From Ciona intestinalis (taxonomy: Eukaryota; Chordata; Ascidiacea; Phlebobranchia; Cionidae), in contig NC_020175.2 of assembly GCF_000224145.3 (NCBI RefSeq), positions 2,862,690 to 2,926,689 of the forward strand: a stretch of DNA of 64,000 nt, given 5' to 3'. This document shows positions 33,412 to 45,035 of the stretch, in pieces. Both the position numbers and the translations under genes were made by a program. The notes beneath the pieces are model-generated. The model saw only the letters and a program-made list of their open reading frames with translations. It did not search any database and was not told where the DNA came from. The first letter of the stretch is position 1. The number at the start of each line of letters is the position of its first letter.

Positions 33412-33625
33412 TGAATTAATCTATTTTATCCTAAGTATGGTCAAGAAACGGCAGTCGTTATAACGTGGGTGTTGTGTTTCATAAACCTCGTACCCGCTTT
33501 CGATTTACCACGTATGTCACCTTGTGGGTGATTGTTTTTCTGTATGGGTGACTATTTGAACAACCTATTAGTTGCCACAGGGGTATTCCAACCGTCCTTA
33601 TAAATTGTCTTGTCCACAGACTCAT
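33412..33625 (-). mobile_element. SINE, long copy
   Basis: AACGGCAGTCGTTATAACG, GTTTCATAAACCTCGTACCC, TTGTGGGTGATTGTTTTTC, GTTGCCACAGGGGTATTCC. Confidence 0.75.
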
Positions 33626-35449
33626 ACGCCTTGTTCTCACACACAACATGGACACAAAACACTAGTTTGAAATCCTGGATCATTTAGTTTTTATAGTTTA
33701 TTTGCAAACGATTTTAACAAATCTCGAGTGGTTTGTTGTTGAACAGCCGAGCAAAAATAATCACCTATAATGTATGTGAGTGGTAACTTGTAAGCTGGCT
33801 CGGAGTGTATATGCAACTATTTGCAGTAAATTTGCACGGGCATTGCATTTTTATTATAATAATTTGTGTTTCCTATGGTGTAGGCTAGATCTCTGTGTCT
33901 GAATGTGCTTTTGTTTACCTTTTTTTTGCTCGATCAAAAACAAAAAAGTAAACAATAGCCAACAAAGCGGGTTTCAGTCGCCATTTGTGACTGTGGAGCA
34001 ATAGGTAAAATAAAATTATACATGTACTTTTGCTCGTGGAGTCTTACTGAAAAACGCGGGAAGTTTAAACCCACCGCGGCAATCATTTTGATAAGCCGAC
34101 GTCTACCGCTTTTAGTTGATTCCCCGGGCATGTAACGTCGTTCTCACACCTCGTTGCAACTGTACAAGGCAGTTTGGATGAAGCAGCGACAAAGCTACAA
34201 GCACCCTTTGGATAAACTCAGTGCAGGATTATATTTGTTTCTTTTTTTAACGACGGTCTATGGTAGCCGTTAGGATAAAGTTTTATAAAAAATCATTAAA
34301 TGTTTGTTTACTACCAAATTGGAGGAGAAAATAGATTGAAAAGGTGTCCCATCTTCCCCCACCCTACTATATGTTAAAAAAACCTTTATACCCAAAACAT
34401 CACAACTGTTTGTTTTTTTAAACATACGAAAAATGTACCTATTGAAATGCTCTCAAGTTTGTTACACTTTTCCTGTAATCTTACCTTGAATTCGAATAAT
34501 ACTGTAAGCAACAGTGTTCATGTTTGTCATTTTCTTAGTTCTATAATTTCTAAAAATTGTAAACCTTAAAGCTTATGTATAACTTTTAATTTCATATCGT
34601 CAATTTTAAACACTGTTGTATCTCTATGGGACTTCAATGAGGTAACTTTGTATTAACCTTATTCCTTATGTGACCTCTACAATACATAATTTCGAACCCT
34701 GAAGTGTATACGTTTACTCCTACGTCTGGCGGTTACTGCTTACGTTTACTTCTACGTCTAGCGGCTTTGGAATGACATTACCTTCTGTTCTTTTACTGGT
34801 CTCACGGAACATCTAATCCTTAACTTGTGCTAGTTAACGTTGTTACAACTTGTGATGTGTTTAACTATTTGATATTTATTTGATTTTTAAGTCGATATTT
34901 TTGACATGCCGCACGACCAAATGCTTGAAGGCGTAAATAAATCTATTTGCTTCTCTAGTCAGCCTTGCCAGATGCTAGCCATTGCTCAAATAACTTACAA
35001 CAAGACAGCACAACCCTAATGATTAAGCACGTTTCGTTATTAGCTATATTTGTAATGTAGCTTTAAGGTATACAAACGAAGCTCAAAGGTACCGATTACT
35101 GGGTTACAAACGGGTCCCTGGCACGTTAAAGTTTACTTTGCTCGCGAGAATAGCAATCATTAAATATATCATTGATTTGGCGATTTTATACATCATGGGT
35201 TATATAAACAACTGAAACAATATTTTTTTGTGAATGAATGTAGCTCTATGCTTGTACGGTAGTCGACATAACGCACCTTAGGCAAGATATTTAATCGTAT
35301 ATTTGCTACAACGCAGTGGTCGGTAATGGGTTGCTCATATATTCTACTCTTGGTTAAGAGGGCTGGTGCAATAAACCATAGCCACGTACACATGCTTTCG
35401 TTAAGCTAATATGTCGCGTGTGCTGGTATATTAGGATACACTCGCAATA

Positions 35450-35671
35450 ATTAATCAATTAATCCATTTTATCCAAGTGTGGAGAAAAGAAACGGCAGTC
35501 GTAATAACATGGGTGTTGTGTTTCATACACCTCGTACCCGCTTTCGAGTTCAGAAAAATATAAAACCGTATTCTCGCGCCTGCCATATACGGTTGTTAAT
35601 TGTTTAAAACACGATCACGAGGTATGGATAATATGTACTGAAAGTTTCCCGTCTTTCCCCACCCTACTATA
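35450..35671 (-). mobile_element. SINE part fused to half a MITE (second copy)
   Basis: Same fusion as at 31800-32029: SINE to about 35552, then MITE half ending CTTTCCCCACCCTACTA. Confidence 0.65.
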
Positions 35672-35854
35672 TAAAGAAATCGTGCCCCTTAATTATAACT
35701 TGGCACATTACTCGCTACACTATTTTTTGTGATAATCTCCTTAAAAGGTAAACGGTAGGACACAGAGATCTATACAATAGGAAACACAACTTATTGTAAT
35801 GCAAGATGGTTTATTTATATTGTCAACCAAATTTCCACATCTTTGTTCGTGCAT

Positions 35855-36440
35855 TTATTCAAGGAAAGCAGATAAATCAATACCATCCGAGGCTACAACG
35901 GAAACAAATAATTTTTTGTGAATAAATGTAACTCTATATGCTTGTGCGGCGGGGAAACGACAGACGAAATAAAGCACCTTAGGCAAAATATTTAACGGTA
36001 TTTGCTACAACCTAGTGGTTGGTAATGGGTTGTTCACATATTGCTAATTATTCCAAAGAACCAAGACACCCATCTAAATATTCCCGCTAAGTTACTCGAG
36101 TAACGACGGTCTACGGTATCAGGTGGATGTTTCCTATAACATTATAGCAGGAAAGACATCCTACACTGAACCGGTGCCAATAACATAACATATTATTTGC
36201 TGCGTAAATCGGTTAATAACAAACATTGTTTAATTGCAAACAAATCATCATTTACGACGTACCTGTTTTTAATGGCGTATAAAACCACACGGGCTGGGGA
36301 TGGATTCTGATGATTCTGCGTCTAAAACTAGACCAGAGACTACCATACCTTCTTGACGGAAAAACGATAGTAGCATTTGTTGTACCGATGAGGACGAGGG
36401 GTCCGACGACAAGCAAGAGGAGAAGCGCTGACTTATTCAT
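35855..36440 (-). CDS. small secreted peptide precursor, copy C
   Basis: Exons 36263-36440 and 35855-35892, 71 residues, with the same start, leader acceptor, donor, acceptor and poly(A) overlap as copy B. Signal peptide residues 1-18 and the last 12 residues are identical to B. Between them: D19G, S24T, A25I, I26V, P29S, S30R, K31R, D33G, G34S, I35L, S39F, Y47H, H49Q, S50P, F57L and P59T. RRRIIRI and VWFYTP are kept, so the protein is under constraint in parts. The 370-bp intron differs from B at 4 places only. Open reading and splice signals are fully intact, arguing against a pseudogene. Confidence 0.7.
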
Positions 36441-36685
36441 CTACAAAAAGAAATCTTAGTCTTAACACACGAGTAAAACAAACAACCACTCACTTTGCTG
36501 CCTTCTGAATGAAGAGATGATTCCGTACCAGAACTCGACGCCTTTTATTACGTGTGTGGTGGTTATTAAACGCGTTAACATTTCCAAAACGGTTAGGCTT
36601 TAGAAGAAGCAGTTTTGTTCTTCTACGAAATCTAAAAGCTTTTCGCAGTTCGAGCACATTTGATTTCATGTTTTTCACAACACAT

Positions 36686-36845
36686 GGGTTGTCCAAATTA
36701 TCAGTCATGCTTAAAAAGTCAATCACCCACAAAGTTACATGTGTGATAACTCATAACCTGACACGAGGTGCTATGAAATGAACAGCCGGTGTATAACTAT
36801 ACTGTCGTTGGCCGCCACGTCGAATCATTCATATTCATGCAATGT
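36686..36845 (+). mobile_element. SINE, 3' half (second copy)
   Basis: Duplicate of 33040-33195. Confidence 0.7.
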
Positions 36846-37057
36846 GGCATTCAAGTTAACGGTATAGTTAGTCAGAACCATCACGGGAAGTAATCATTGA
36901 GACATCGCGTGATCGTTTCAGTGAAATCTGTCTGCATTGGATGAACAAAGTTGTTTTAATAGAAGAAGGCTGGTGCAACAAGCTATAGTCACGTACACAC
37001 GCTTTCGTTAATCCAATACGTCGCGTGTGCTGGTAGTATAATACACTCGCAATAATG

Positions 37058-37290
37058 AATGAATTAATCTATTTTATCCTATAAGTATGGTCAAGAAACG
37101 GCAGTCGTTATAACGTGGGTGTTGTGTTTCATAAACCTCGTACCCGCTTTCGATTTACCACGTATGTCACCTTGTGGGTGATTGTTTTTCTGTATGGGTG
37201 ACTATTTGAACACCCTATTAGTTGCCACAGGGGTATTCCAAACCGTCCTTATAAATTGTCTTGTCCACAGACTCATACGCCTTGTTCTCA
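37058..37290 (-). mobile_element. SINE, long copy (second copy)
   Basis: Duplicate of 33412-33625. Confidence 0.75.
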
Positions 37291-37717
37291 CACACAACAT
37301 GGACACAAAACGCTAGTTTGAAATCCTGGATCATTTAGTTTTTATAGTTTATTTGCAAACGATTTTAACAAATCTCGAGTGGTTTGATGTTGAACAGCCG
37401 AGCAAAAATAATCACCTATAATGTATGTGAGTGGTAACTTGTAAGCTGGCTCGGAGTGTATATGCAACTATTTGCAGTAAATTTGCACGGGCATTGCATT
37501 TTTATTATAATAATTTGTGTTTCCTATGGTGTAGGCTGGATCTCTGTGTCTGAATGTGCTTTTGTTTACCAATTTTTTTTTGCTCGATCAAAAACAAAAA
37601 AGTAAACAATAGCCAACAAAGCGGGTTTCAGTCGCCATTTGTGACCGTGGAGCAATAGGTAGAATAAAATTATACATTTACTATAACTCATGGAGTCTTA
37701 CTGAAAAACGCGGGAAA

Positions 37718-38520
37718 TTTAAACCCACCGCGGCAATCATTTTGATAAGCCGACGTCTACCGCTTTTAGTTGATTCCCCGGGCATGTAACGTCGTTCTCA
37801 CACCTCGTTGCAACTGTACAAGGCAGTTTGGACGAAGCAGCGACAAAGCTACAAGCACGCTTTGGATGAACTCAGTGCAGGATTATATTTGTTTCTTCTA
37901 CAAGAGTTGAAGTTAAGTACTATTGCTACGGTTTAGTATTACTTAATTATATACTATTTTAATATACTTACACTAGAATAGGACTATATTTATTAGTATT
38001 ATATAATTATGTGTAAACCTATTATAATCAATTTAGTATTGTGTCCTGCGATTGGTATTCTTGTTCTATCTTTACTTTATTTTTTAATATTTAACAAAAT
38101 TATTTGAGAAATATCGCTACGGTTCTTATTTATATGAGAAAAGTCACTCGCGACTTGGCATTGGTTTACAATTACATAATCGGTGCGTTACGTCACAATG
38201 CGTTTTATGACATCCGCTTCGCCATCGCTCGCGAATATTACGTCAGAGTCAGGTTCACGCCCGAGAGCACACGTGTGCGACGTCACATTTCGGTTTCTTC
38301 TGTACGCTTTTTTTTCGCCACGTTTTTTTTTCATGGGGCCCCATGCGCGCTTTGCGTCGTCGCAAGGCACATTACTTATACTTTCTTATTACTTTTAATC
38401 TAAAATATATTTCGTGATGTTAGCACGAAATGAAGAATGAAGATCAAAGATTTGGTAAAGTATGAATCACAATAGGCATTGTTACGTACACCCCCTGTTT
38501 TCTAGATGACATCAGCAATG
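37718..38520. repeat. segment repeated at 46956-47760
   Basis: About 800 bp, nearly identical in both places, holding CRE-like sites; the second copy runs into a 500-N gap. Confidence 0.9.
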
Positions 38521-38705
38521 TGACGTCACGGAGTGGTGATGACGCAACAGAAGAACCCACTTCGTAAGTTGTTCGCTTTCGTCAGCACAATCTATATTTA
38601 TTAAAACAGCAATTTTTTGAAATTTTAGAACATGGTATGTGACGTCACAGAGGATCAAGAGGACCAGGCGCAAAGCAGGAATAAAGGTAATTGTGACGTC
38701 ACAGT
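38188..38705. promoter_or_regulatory. cluster of CRE/ATF-like palindromes
   Basis: TACGTCAC near 38189, TACGTCAG near 38240, GACGTCAC near 38279, TGTGACGTCACGG at 38519, ATGACGCAA near 38539, TGTGACGTCACAG near 38639 and again near 38693. The last three perfect or near-perfect TGACGTCA sites lie in exon-like and intron-like sequence. CREB/ATF binding is inference. Confidence 0.4.
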
Positions 38706-39154
38706 ATAAATCGACATGTAAATATTTTACTGTTACAGAAAAGTCAGCGTATATGCTGCAGAAGAAAAGCGCAAGGTATAGTGTATAATATTTCCTATTA
38801 CTATAAAAAAGCATTATTTTGCCAAAGTTAGTTCTCAAAGAAGTTAATGTTTGTTAGAAAGTTAAAACAAAACGTACATCAGCACTGTATGAATTGAACC
38901 GGTGACAATAGGATGCGTGTCGTTTGTAATATTATTACTGTAGAGCAAGATTAATTCTGTTAGGCACATGTTACCCCTTTTTCTAATCGAGCTTTTACCA
39001 ATTAGTAACACTATTTATAGAGTCTCGGGCTACGGTTAAATAATCCTGTAATTATTCTTTGTTTATCACCAAATGAAACGATAAAATATATGTACCTTTT
39101 TACTCCAACCTAATTCATGTTTGTTTTGCAGACAAAGAGCAAAGACGACGATAA
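38506..39154 (+). CDS. possible small gene or 3' exons, unrecognised
   Basis: Four exon-like blocks with good borders: 38506-38563 (TTCTAG|...|GTAAGT), 38629-38686, 38739-38775 and from 39132. One phase-consistent chain gives an Asp/Thr-rich start (DISNVTS, GDDATEEP) then a very basic end with a stop at 39154. A second frame from ATG at 38632 through blocks 2-4 is acidic then basic (DVTEDQEDQ, MLQKKSAR) and also closes. I cannot choose between them. Upstream exons, if any, would lie in the 38.1-38.5 kb segment repeated at 47.3-47.7 kb. No family recognised; could be a pseudogene. Confidence 0.3.
39005..39112 (+). mobile_element. diverged MITE-like fragment
   Basis: GGGCTACGGTTAAATAATCCTG, ATTCTTTGTTTATCACCAAATG, CTTTTTACTCCAACCTA; resembles 9535-9705. 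Confidence 0.5.
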
Positions 39155-40494
39155 AGATGCCGGTTTGAGGTTTTGCTTAGGCTTAGAAGTTGTGTGTTGT
39201 TGGGGTGTGGTTGCTGGAGCACTCTTACAGTGTTGCCGGATTAGTGTTTGTGACTCAATTTTGCTGGACCTAATGTGGCCAGCCTTTTTGTCAGTCACTA
39301 CTTTAGTGCATTTTGCATGTCACTGAAATATATGCAATGAAACTATGGCGAACATCTTGCTGGATCGGATTTTGTTGTTGTACACGTCATTATCTGCTTC
39401 CTCTGCAAAGGTCGAATCTTTTAATGATTCTGCATTGTCCTAATCACTTGATCGGAACGGCATGTTGGTACACAAATACTCGAGTAATATCAACGCGCAT
39501 TATAATATACACGCAGTTAAAACTTATACATTTGATATTCCTTAATTGTTCATTAGTTAATTGTCCCCGTTAACCTGTTTCTATTTTTTTACAAAAGCTT
39601 AATTGTGACGCTGGCCACGTTACAATTACGCTATACGTCGATGGGTCTTTTAAGGTCCGGCGTTCGGTGCGGTTACGTCACTGTCCAGACTGAGTTACGT
39701 TACTGTTGGGTTGTTGCGTCGACGTCGCCGCCAGTGGTGCTACGCTAGTTTTAGGTCACTACCGGTACAGTGATGCTACGCTCGGTTATTTAGACCACTA
39801 CGAGTGCGGTTCGTAACAACCTAATGCAGTTTCATGACGGTCGAAGCGGTGCTTAACATCCGAACGATATTATATTGCGTGGAGATACCACTAGAGTATC
39901 GCGGTACCAACATGGCGACTTGTCAGGTGATTGGGACATGCGGAGCTGTTATTGGCTTCGACTCCTTGTGGTCGGACATTTAATAATTTGTACACTGCAT
40001 ATGATTATCCTTCAGGATTTGAACCATATTTTCTTTGAAGATGTTTCATTGATTATGTCCGCGTAAATTAAAGTCTTATAACTAGCCCATTTTTGGATGT
40101 GATTGAGCTGTTGTTTGTATTGCATGCTTTTTGCACCTTTTCTATTTGCACCTCGTTGTATTATTTTTGTCTTTTTGTCGTTGTTGTCGTGCACATGTGT
40201 ATGTGCATTCGTTGTTTCATTTTTGTCTACGGGGGGGTTCTTTAACCTGCGTGGACAGTAACATCCCGCAAGGGTTCTCACCTAAGTAGAAACCCACTAC
40301 CATTGGCTGGGGGCTTGTCGTGCCGTAGTGGCTTTCCACCAACGCCAGCCAAATAAAATATCAAGGTATTTTAATCTTGTTTTAATTTTTCAGAAGGCAA
40401 TTAATTAATGATCATGTTTTTGCCTCAAGTGATTGATCGCAAACCACTAGATTGACTAGAATATAAATAAACATGAAATACCTTTATATCATTA

Positions 40495-40652
40495 AAGTGG
40501 TCAATAATGTACTGTTATCCAAATTATCAGCAATAAAAATAGACAAAATTATAACTGTTAAGCTGACATGCAGGTATTGAAACAGAACACCCATGTTATA
40601 ACGACTGTCGTTTTCCGGCCACGCGAGGACAAAGCAATCTACATTCATTCGC
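40495..40652 (+). mobile_element. SINE, 3' half
   Basis: TTATCCAAATTATCAGCAAT, ACAGAACACCCATGTTATAAC, tail TACATTCATTCG. Confidence 0.8.
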
Positions 40653-41225
40653 ACATTGTAGAAAACGCATGCGTATTGTAGGAGAGATATTACTTTAAAA
40701 TTTAATTAAATGTTCGAAAAGCGTTAGTATCTTAGAAAGTATCAGGACGCCTTTTGTCCCCCTTCTTCAGTAAACAAACTTAGTACACAAACGCCGAATA
40801 ATTACCACGAACTTGGTTATGCTGTGTTCCTTCGGTTTGTTTATTAGAGTTGTTATTGTTTACATTAGTCCATTGCATGGTTGCACCACTGCCTATATAA
40901 TAGGTATATATATAAGCGTTATTTTTACTTAAATATTTGCAAAGAAAGCTTTATGTTCGTATTCCGATTTTTTTGTAGCCTGTAATGTGTGTAGCTTATA
41001 CGGCATACTTACAGCGTACGATGGAGCGCAGTGTATTTAAAAGTGTGGTAAATGTATTGAAATGGCACTATATAGAAAAAGTTAGAAGACAGGTTTTATA
41101 TTTTATAATTATTTATATGCTTTTTGTTTAATTGTATTTTAGATTCTTGTTACATAAAACTGATTTCAAGGACAATGGATGAAAACCATCATATAGCGCA
41201 TTCTACAACAGTAGAAATATTTATA

Positions 41226-41412
41226 TAGCAGGGTGGGAGAAGATAGGACACATTTTTATTCTTTCTTTCTCGTCTTATTTGGTAGTAAAAACAAAGAATT
41301 ATAAAACCCCATCGTCACGACTTCCATAGACCGTTGTTAATTCTTTGAAACACAATTAGGATGTTTAGGTACTACATGTGCTAAAGGTATTCCATCTTCT
41401 CCTACCCTACTA
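41226..41412 (-). mobile_element. MITE copy
   Basis: TAGCAGGGTGGGAGAAGATA to CTTCTCCTACCCTACTA. Confidence 0.85.
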
Positions 41413-41791
41413 TTTTCTTTTTGCTTGTGTCTTTTATACTCTTGTTAAAACTGATTTTAAGGTCAGTAGAAGAAAGCCACCGCTTGTCATACAGCGTAAT
41501 CTACAACAGTTTGTGGCGACGTTGTTTACAATTACTGCGTTAATCATAAACTAGACCTGCGGCTGTTGTGTTTACTTATGAATGTAACTGTGTAAGACAG
41601 TCAGCACACATGTTGTTTTGATCAGTCGAGGTTATGAATTCGCAGTAGTTTGTGTAAGTTCTGCGGGTAAAGTAATTACATGCACAGTTAGATATGAATT
41701 AGAGTAAATGCATACTAAAAAAATGTTATGCGTCTTTAACCTTTACAGCTCAGCAATTTAAATTTTTATTCAAGTGTCTTCGTTTAAAACG

Positions 41792-44481
41792 ATGGCTGGT
41801 AAGAAAGTTGCTTTGAACTGGTCTCAACTGGTTCCATTTTTCGTCGCCATTTCCATATTCTTTCCTTTGTATTGCTTGCATATGAACGAATACATCACAA
41901 TTCCAATGAAAATATTTTGGGTATTAAAGGTATGACTCGCTATGTGGTATAATTATAGTAGAATGAATAAGTTTATAGTCATACTATGGTTTAATGCATT
42001 ATACTTTTGTGTTTCAGTGTTTTCCAATTTATTCTTTGATTCGTTTCGTCTGCAAGCAGTTCTATTCATTCAACGGTTTGCGGAATGACACATTTTCGTT
42101 TTTGATCGTCGTGGGATTAGCACTTTCTTCTGTTGGAGATATTTTTCTTCAAGACGGAAAAAATCGAAACAACGACAGCTTCTTTTTAGGTATAGTATAT
42201 AGTGGGAAAAGATGGAACACTTTTCACTTTTTTTTCACGTCCCATTTGTTAGTAAACAAAAACATTCAAAGAATTATAAAACCGTATCCTCGCGTCTTCC
42301 GTGGACCGTTGTTAATTGTATAAAACGCCATCAGGATATTTGGGTGTTATGTCCTAAAGGCGGTGTCAGGTATTCCACCACCATATACTCTATAAACAGT
42401 CTATATAGTCTCTAGTAGACTTTATAAAACATAATGCTGTTGTTGCAAATCTATACACAGTGTATTGACATAACGTCTGGGTTTTAGACACCAGCTGGAA
42501 AAAGTATTAGCATTTTTGGATATCAAATTGATGTTTATTTATGGTTACTTGTGTTTTGAATACCCCGTGGCTTTATTTCTTATTGACAGTTTAATCGGTT
42601 GTTTGATTGTATAGGCACTACTATACAGTGTATAGCCATTTCTATTTATCACACGAAATCAATTAACCAAGGTAACGGATACACCAGCTTATTCAGTGTC
42701 AATATGTACAAGTCATATCCACACAGCTCCTACAATACTGTATTGCGTATCACCATCCCGCTCTTTGATGGTATATAGTAGAGTGGGGGAGATGGACACT
42801 TTTTCATTTTATTTTCTCGTCCCATTTGTTAGTAAACAAAAAAACATTCAAAAAATTATAAAACCGTATCCCCACGACTCCCATAGACCATTGTTGGTTG
42901 TTTAAAAAACGACCAGGATATTTGGATATTATGTGCTAAGGGTGTCCCGTTTTCCCCACCCTACTGTATATACCAAACCCTGTCTAGCTATCTTTATGTT
43001 GCAATAAATGTGTTTTAAGTTGACTGATTTTGTGCAAACGTTACTGGTTTTTATTTGTCCAGGGTTGTTAGCATTCTTGCTTGCTCATATCTGCTACATA
43101 CAAGCATTTAAATGGACGCCGCTCAAGCCAGGATTGTTCTTTCTCCTTCTTTTCTTGGTGATTATAGAAACGAAGTAAGTAGACTATAATAGTAGTGTGT
43201 GGTAAGATGAAACACATTTAGCACGTAGTATTTAAATATGCGGATCGTGTTTTAAACAATTAACAACGGTCTATGTGAGTCGTGACGTGTTCTTTGTTTA
43301 CTACCGAGTCGGACGAGAAAATACAATGAAACGGTGTCCCATCTTCCCTCCACCTTACTATATATTAATCTATACACGGTTGTACCGGTAACTATAGTGC
43401 AACGATTCTTCGTTTTACACTCTTTTTTACAAAGAGTTGATTATACTTATACATAAACACTTGGTAGGAAACAAGACTGAATTTTGTTCTTCTGTAATGT
43501 TGAATTTTGAAGGAAAACGTATAAAATACGTAAGCTTTATATTGTACTGTTATGGCCTAGTTTGTTAATTTTAAGTTATGGCCAAATTTAAAACACAAAA
43601 CTCGCACTGTTATATAATTCCTTAACCCATACATTACACAGCCTTCTATTCGGCGGTGATGTTTTGGCAAAATACCCGCCGACGTTGTCAATTGGAGTGT
43701 ACGTTTATACTGCTGTCATTGGCATCATGCTTTGGAGATCATGGGCACGGGTAAACTTTGGCCAGTTACTTGCGGGTAAGGATATAAGGCTCGTTGCAAT
43801 TAAAACAATTATGCTCCAGGTGAGGCTCGAACTCACAACCTCCGCATGTCTCCGATACTGTTATATAAGTACGGCGCGCTAACCGATTGCGCCACTGGAG
43901 CTGTCTTTTAGACGGGTGGTTTAATTTATATTATCGAAAAAAACACTGATTATTTAAAAATAACGTAAAAGATGTCGGTGCACGTACAAATGTATTACGA
44001 TTGCTGTTCTGTTTGTGACTATAAAATAAGAAGAAAACAATGCTCCAGGTGAGGCTCGAACTCACAACCTCCGCATGCCTCCGATACTGTTATATAAGTA
44101 CGGCGCGCTAACCGATTGCGCCACTGGAGCGGTGTTCAAGCTTAGTAGTTTAATGAACAACATCGAAAAAATACCAATTACCCTCAAAAAGCATAAGCAT
44201 ACGGCGCGTATAACAATAATAATAATAATTTATTGCTAACCGATTGCGCCAGTGAAACTTCTTGTCGAAGTAACAACTTCTTGAAAACTATTTTTATCGT
44301 TTCAGGACATTGGCAGCCGCTGTGTGGCGCTGTGGGTGCAATTTTCTTTGTTGTGTCCGACACCATAATAGCTGTGTCGAAATTTCGAAGCCGATTTCCG
44401 GGTTCTGGTTTTCTAATTATGACGACATATTACGCCGCGCAACTTGCTATTGCACTAACAGTCACGAGACGAGTCAACTGA
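41792..44481 (+). CDS. TMEM86/YhhN-family lysoplasmalogenase
   Basis: Multi-pass membrane enzyme that splits the vinyl-ether bond of lysoplasmalogens. Five exons: 41792-41929, 42018-42189, 43063-43174, 43642-43775 and 44306-44481; phases agree, 243 residues, the usual size for TMEM86A/B. About eight hydrophobic segments. Family-typical acidic spots: SSVGDIFL in exon 2, FGGDVL in exon 4, SDTIIAVSKF in exon 5; also AHICYIQAF in exon 3. The start follows a basic-poor N-terminus with the first helix at about residues 12-30. Three MITEs lie in introns 2 and 3, and intron 4 holds two complete tRNA genes on the opposite strand plus a tRNA remnant. Whether it is the TMEM86A or B ortholog I cannot say. 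Confidence 0.88.
42200..42392 (-). mobile_element. MITE copy, right end damaged
   Basis: TAGTGGGAAAAGATGGAACAC to TATTCCACCACCATATA. Confidence 0.75.
42776..42966 (-). mobile_element. MITE copy
   Basis: TAGTAGAGTGGGGGAGATGG to TTTTCCCCACCCTACTG. Confidence 0.85.
43190..43360 (+). mobile_element. MITE copy, small central deletion
   Basis: TAGTAGTGTGTGGTAAGATG to CTTCCCTCCACCTTACTA. Confidence 0.85.
43812..43901 (-). tRNA. tRNA-Ile (anticodon UAU), with intron
   Basis: Minus strand reads GCTCCAGTGGCGCAATCGG, GTTAGCGCGCCG, then CTTATA with UAU anticodon, a 16-base intron after position 37 (TAACAGTATCGGAGAC), the anticodon 3' strand TGCGG, T-arm TTGTGAGTTCGAGCCTCAC and CTGGAGC pairing with the 5' GCTCCAG; discriminator A. 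Eukaryotic tRNA-Ile(UAU) genes commonly have introns. Lies in TMEM86 intron 4, opposite strand. Confidence 0.93.
44041..44130 (-). tRNA. tRNA-Ile (anticodon UAU), with intron, second copy
   Basis: Identical to the copy at 43812-43901 except one base inside the intron (C for T on the plus strand). Same 90-nt length and 16-base intron. Confidence 0.93.
44190..44262 (-). pseudogene. tRNA-Ile remnant
   Basis: GCTAACCGATTGCGCCAGTG survives of the D-arm and acceptor side, and ACGGCGCG appears apart from it, split by an (AAT)n run. The 3' half is missing. Confidence 0.6.
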
Positions 44482-44575
44482 TGGCAAATGTTATTCTATG
44501 TGAATTGCAATTAAAACACAAGTTCGTTACAGACCCAGCAGCATATTCAATATGTTTGTAAAATATTTTATCTAT

Positions 44576-44687
44576 AGTAAGGTTGGGGAAGACAGGAAAC
44601 CTTTAGCGCATATTATCGAAGTATCCTCATCGTGTTTTAAACGATTAAGAATGGTTTAAATTGGAATCGTCCCCCACCCTACTATAT
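44576..44687 (+). mobile_element. MITE copy, half deleted
   Basis: TAGTAAGGTTGGGGAAGACA, short interior, then GTCCCCCACCCTACTA. Confidence 0.75.
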
Positions 44688-45035
44688 GACTTGCGTACAT
44701 CTATTGCTGGTTTAATATTATAAAAGCATTTTACTTTATGCAGAAGTAAAAGGATAAAACAATGATAAAGCATAATTGGCAGCAGTGTATTGTTTAACAG
44801 TTTTCTAATTATAGAAAATGCGTAAGCCTATTTAAAGATAAGGCGTGATAGAATATATGCATCTTTAGCGGACACGAGAAATTTTCTAATCTGAAAATTG
44901 AGCGTTATATAGATTCGTGCGTCATACGAGATTACGGTTACGTCACAAACGTTTAATTCTGGAAGCTTTTTCTTTTGCCTAACTGTATTTGAACTAAAAA
45001 CAATTAATATAGGGCGTAGGCTATACATATATATA

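Larger units (their letters stand above)
30614..34243. repeat. tandem duplication unit, first copy (about 3.63 kb)
   Basis: Matches 34248-37896 almost base for base outside one coding exon. It begins inside the MITE at 30543-30735 and holds one secreted-peptide gene. Confidence 0.92.
34248..37896. repeat. tandem duplication unit, second copy (about 3.65 kb)
   Basis: Starts with the inner part of a MITE (ACGACGGTCTATGG at about 34250, right end at 34371), so the copy joint lies inside that element. Contents follow the first copy to GGATTATATTTGTTTCTT. Confidence 0.92.
39155..41791. other. intergenic; one GC-richer block, one SINE, one MITE
   Basis: 39600-40360 is GC-richer than its surroundings and ends with AAATAAAAT near 40350, which could be an old retroposon or transcript end; I could not assign it. 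SINE at 40495-40652 (ACGACTGTCGTTTTCCGG). MITE at 41226-41412. Confidence 0.4.

Noticed and set aside
33934-34131. Minus frame starting MPGESTKSGRRR with a donor after 28 codons
   Set aside because: Nothing joins it; it is copied in three blocks and could be leader sequence of the peptide gene, but I cannot show it.
38104-38403. 99-codon plus frame and a 60-codon minus frame, both repeated at 47.3-47.6 kb
   Set aside because: Low complexity of codons, no splice support, mutual overlap; repeated only because the DNA is duplicated.
39117-39326. Cys- and Leu-rich plus frame of 69 codons
   Set aside because: Begins before an acceptor; needs a different phase from the best exon chain; no family resemblance.
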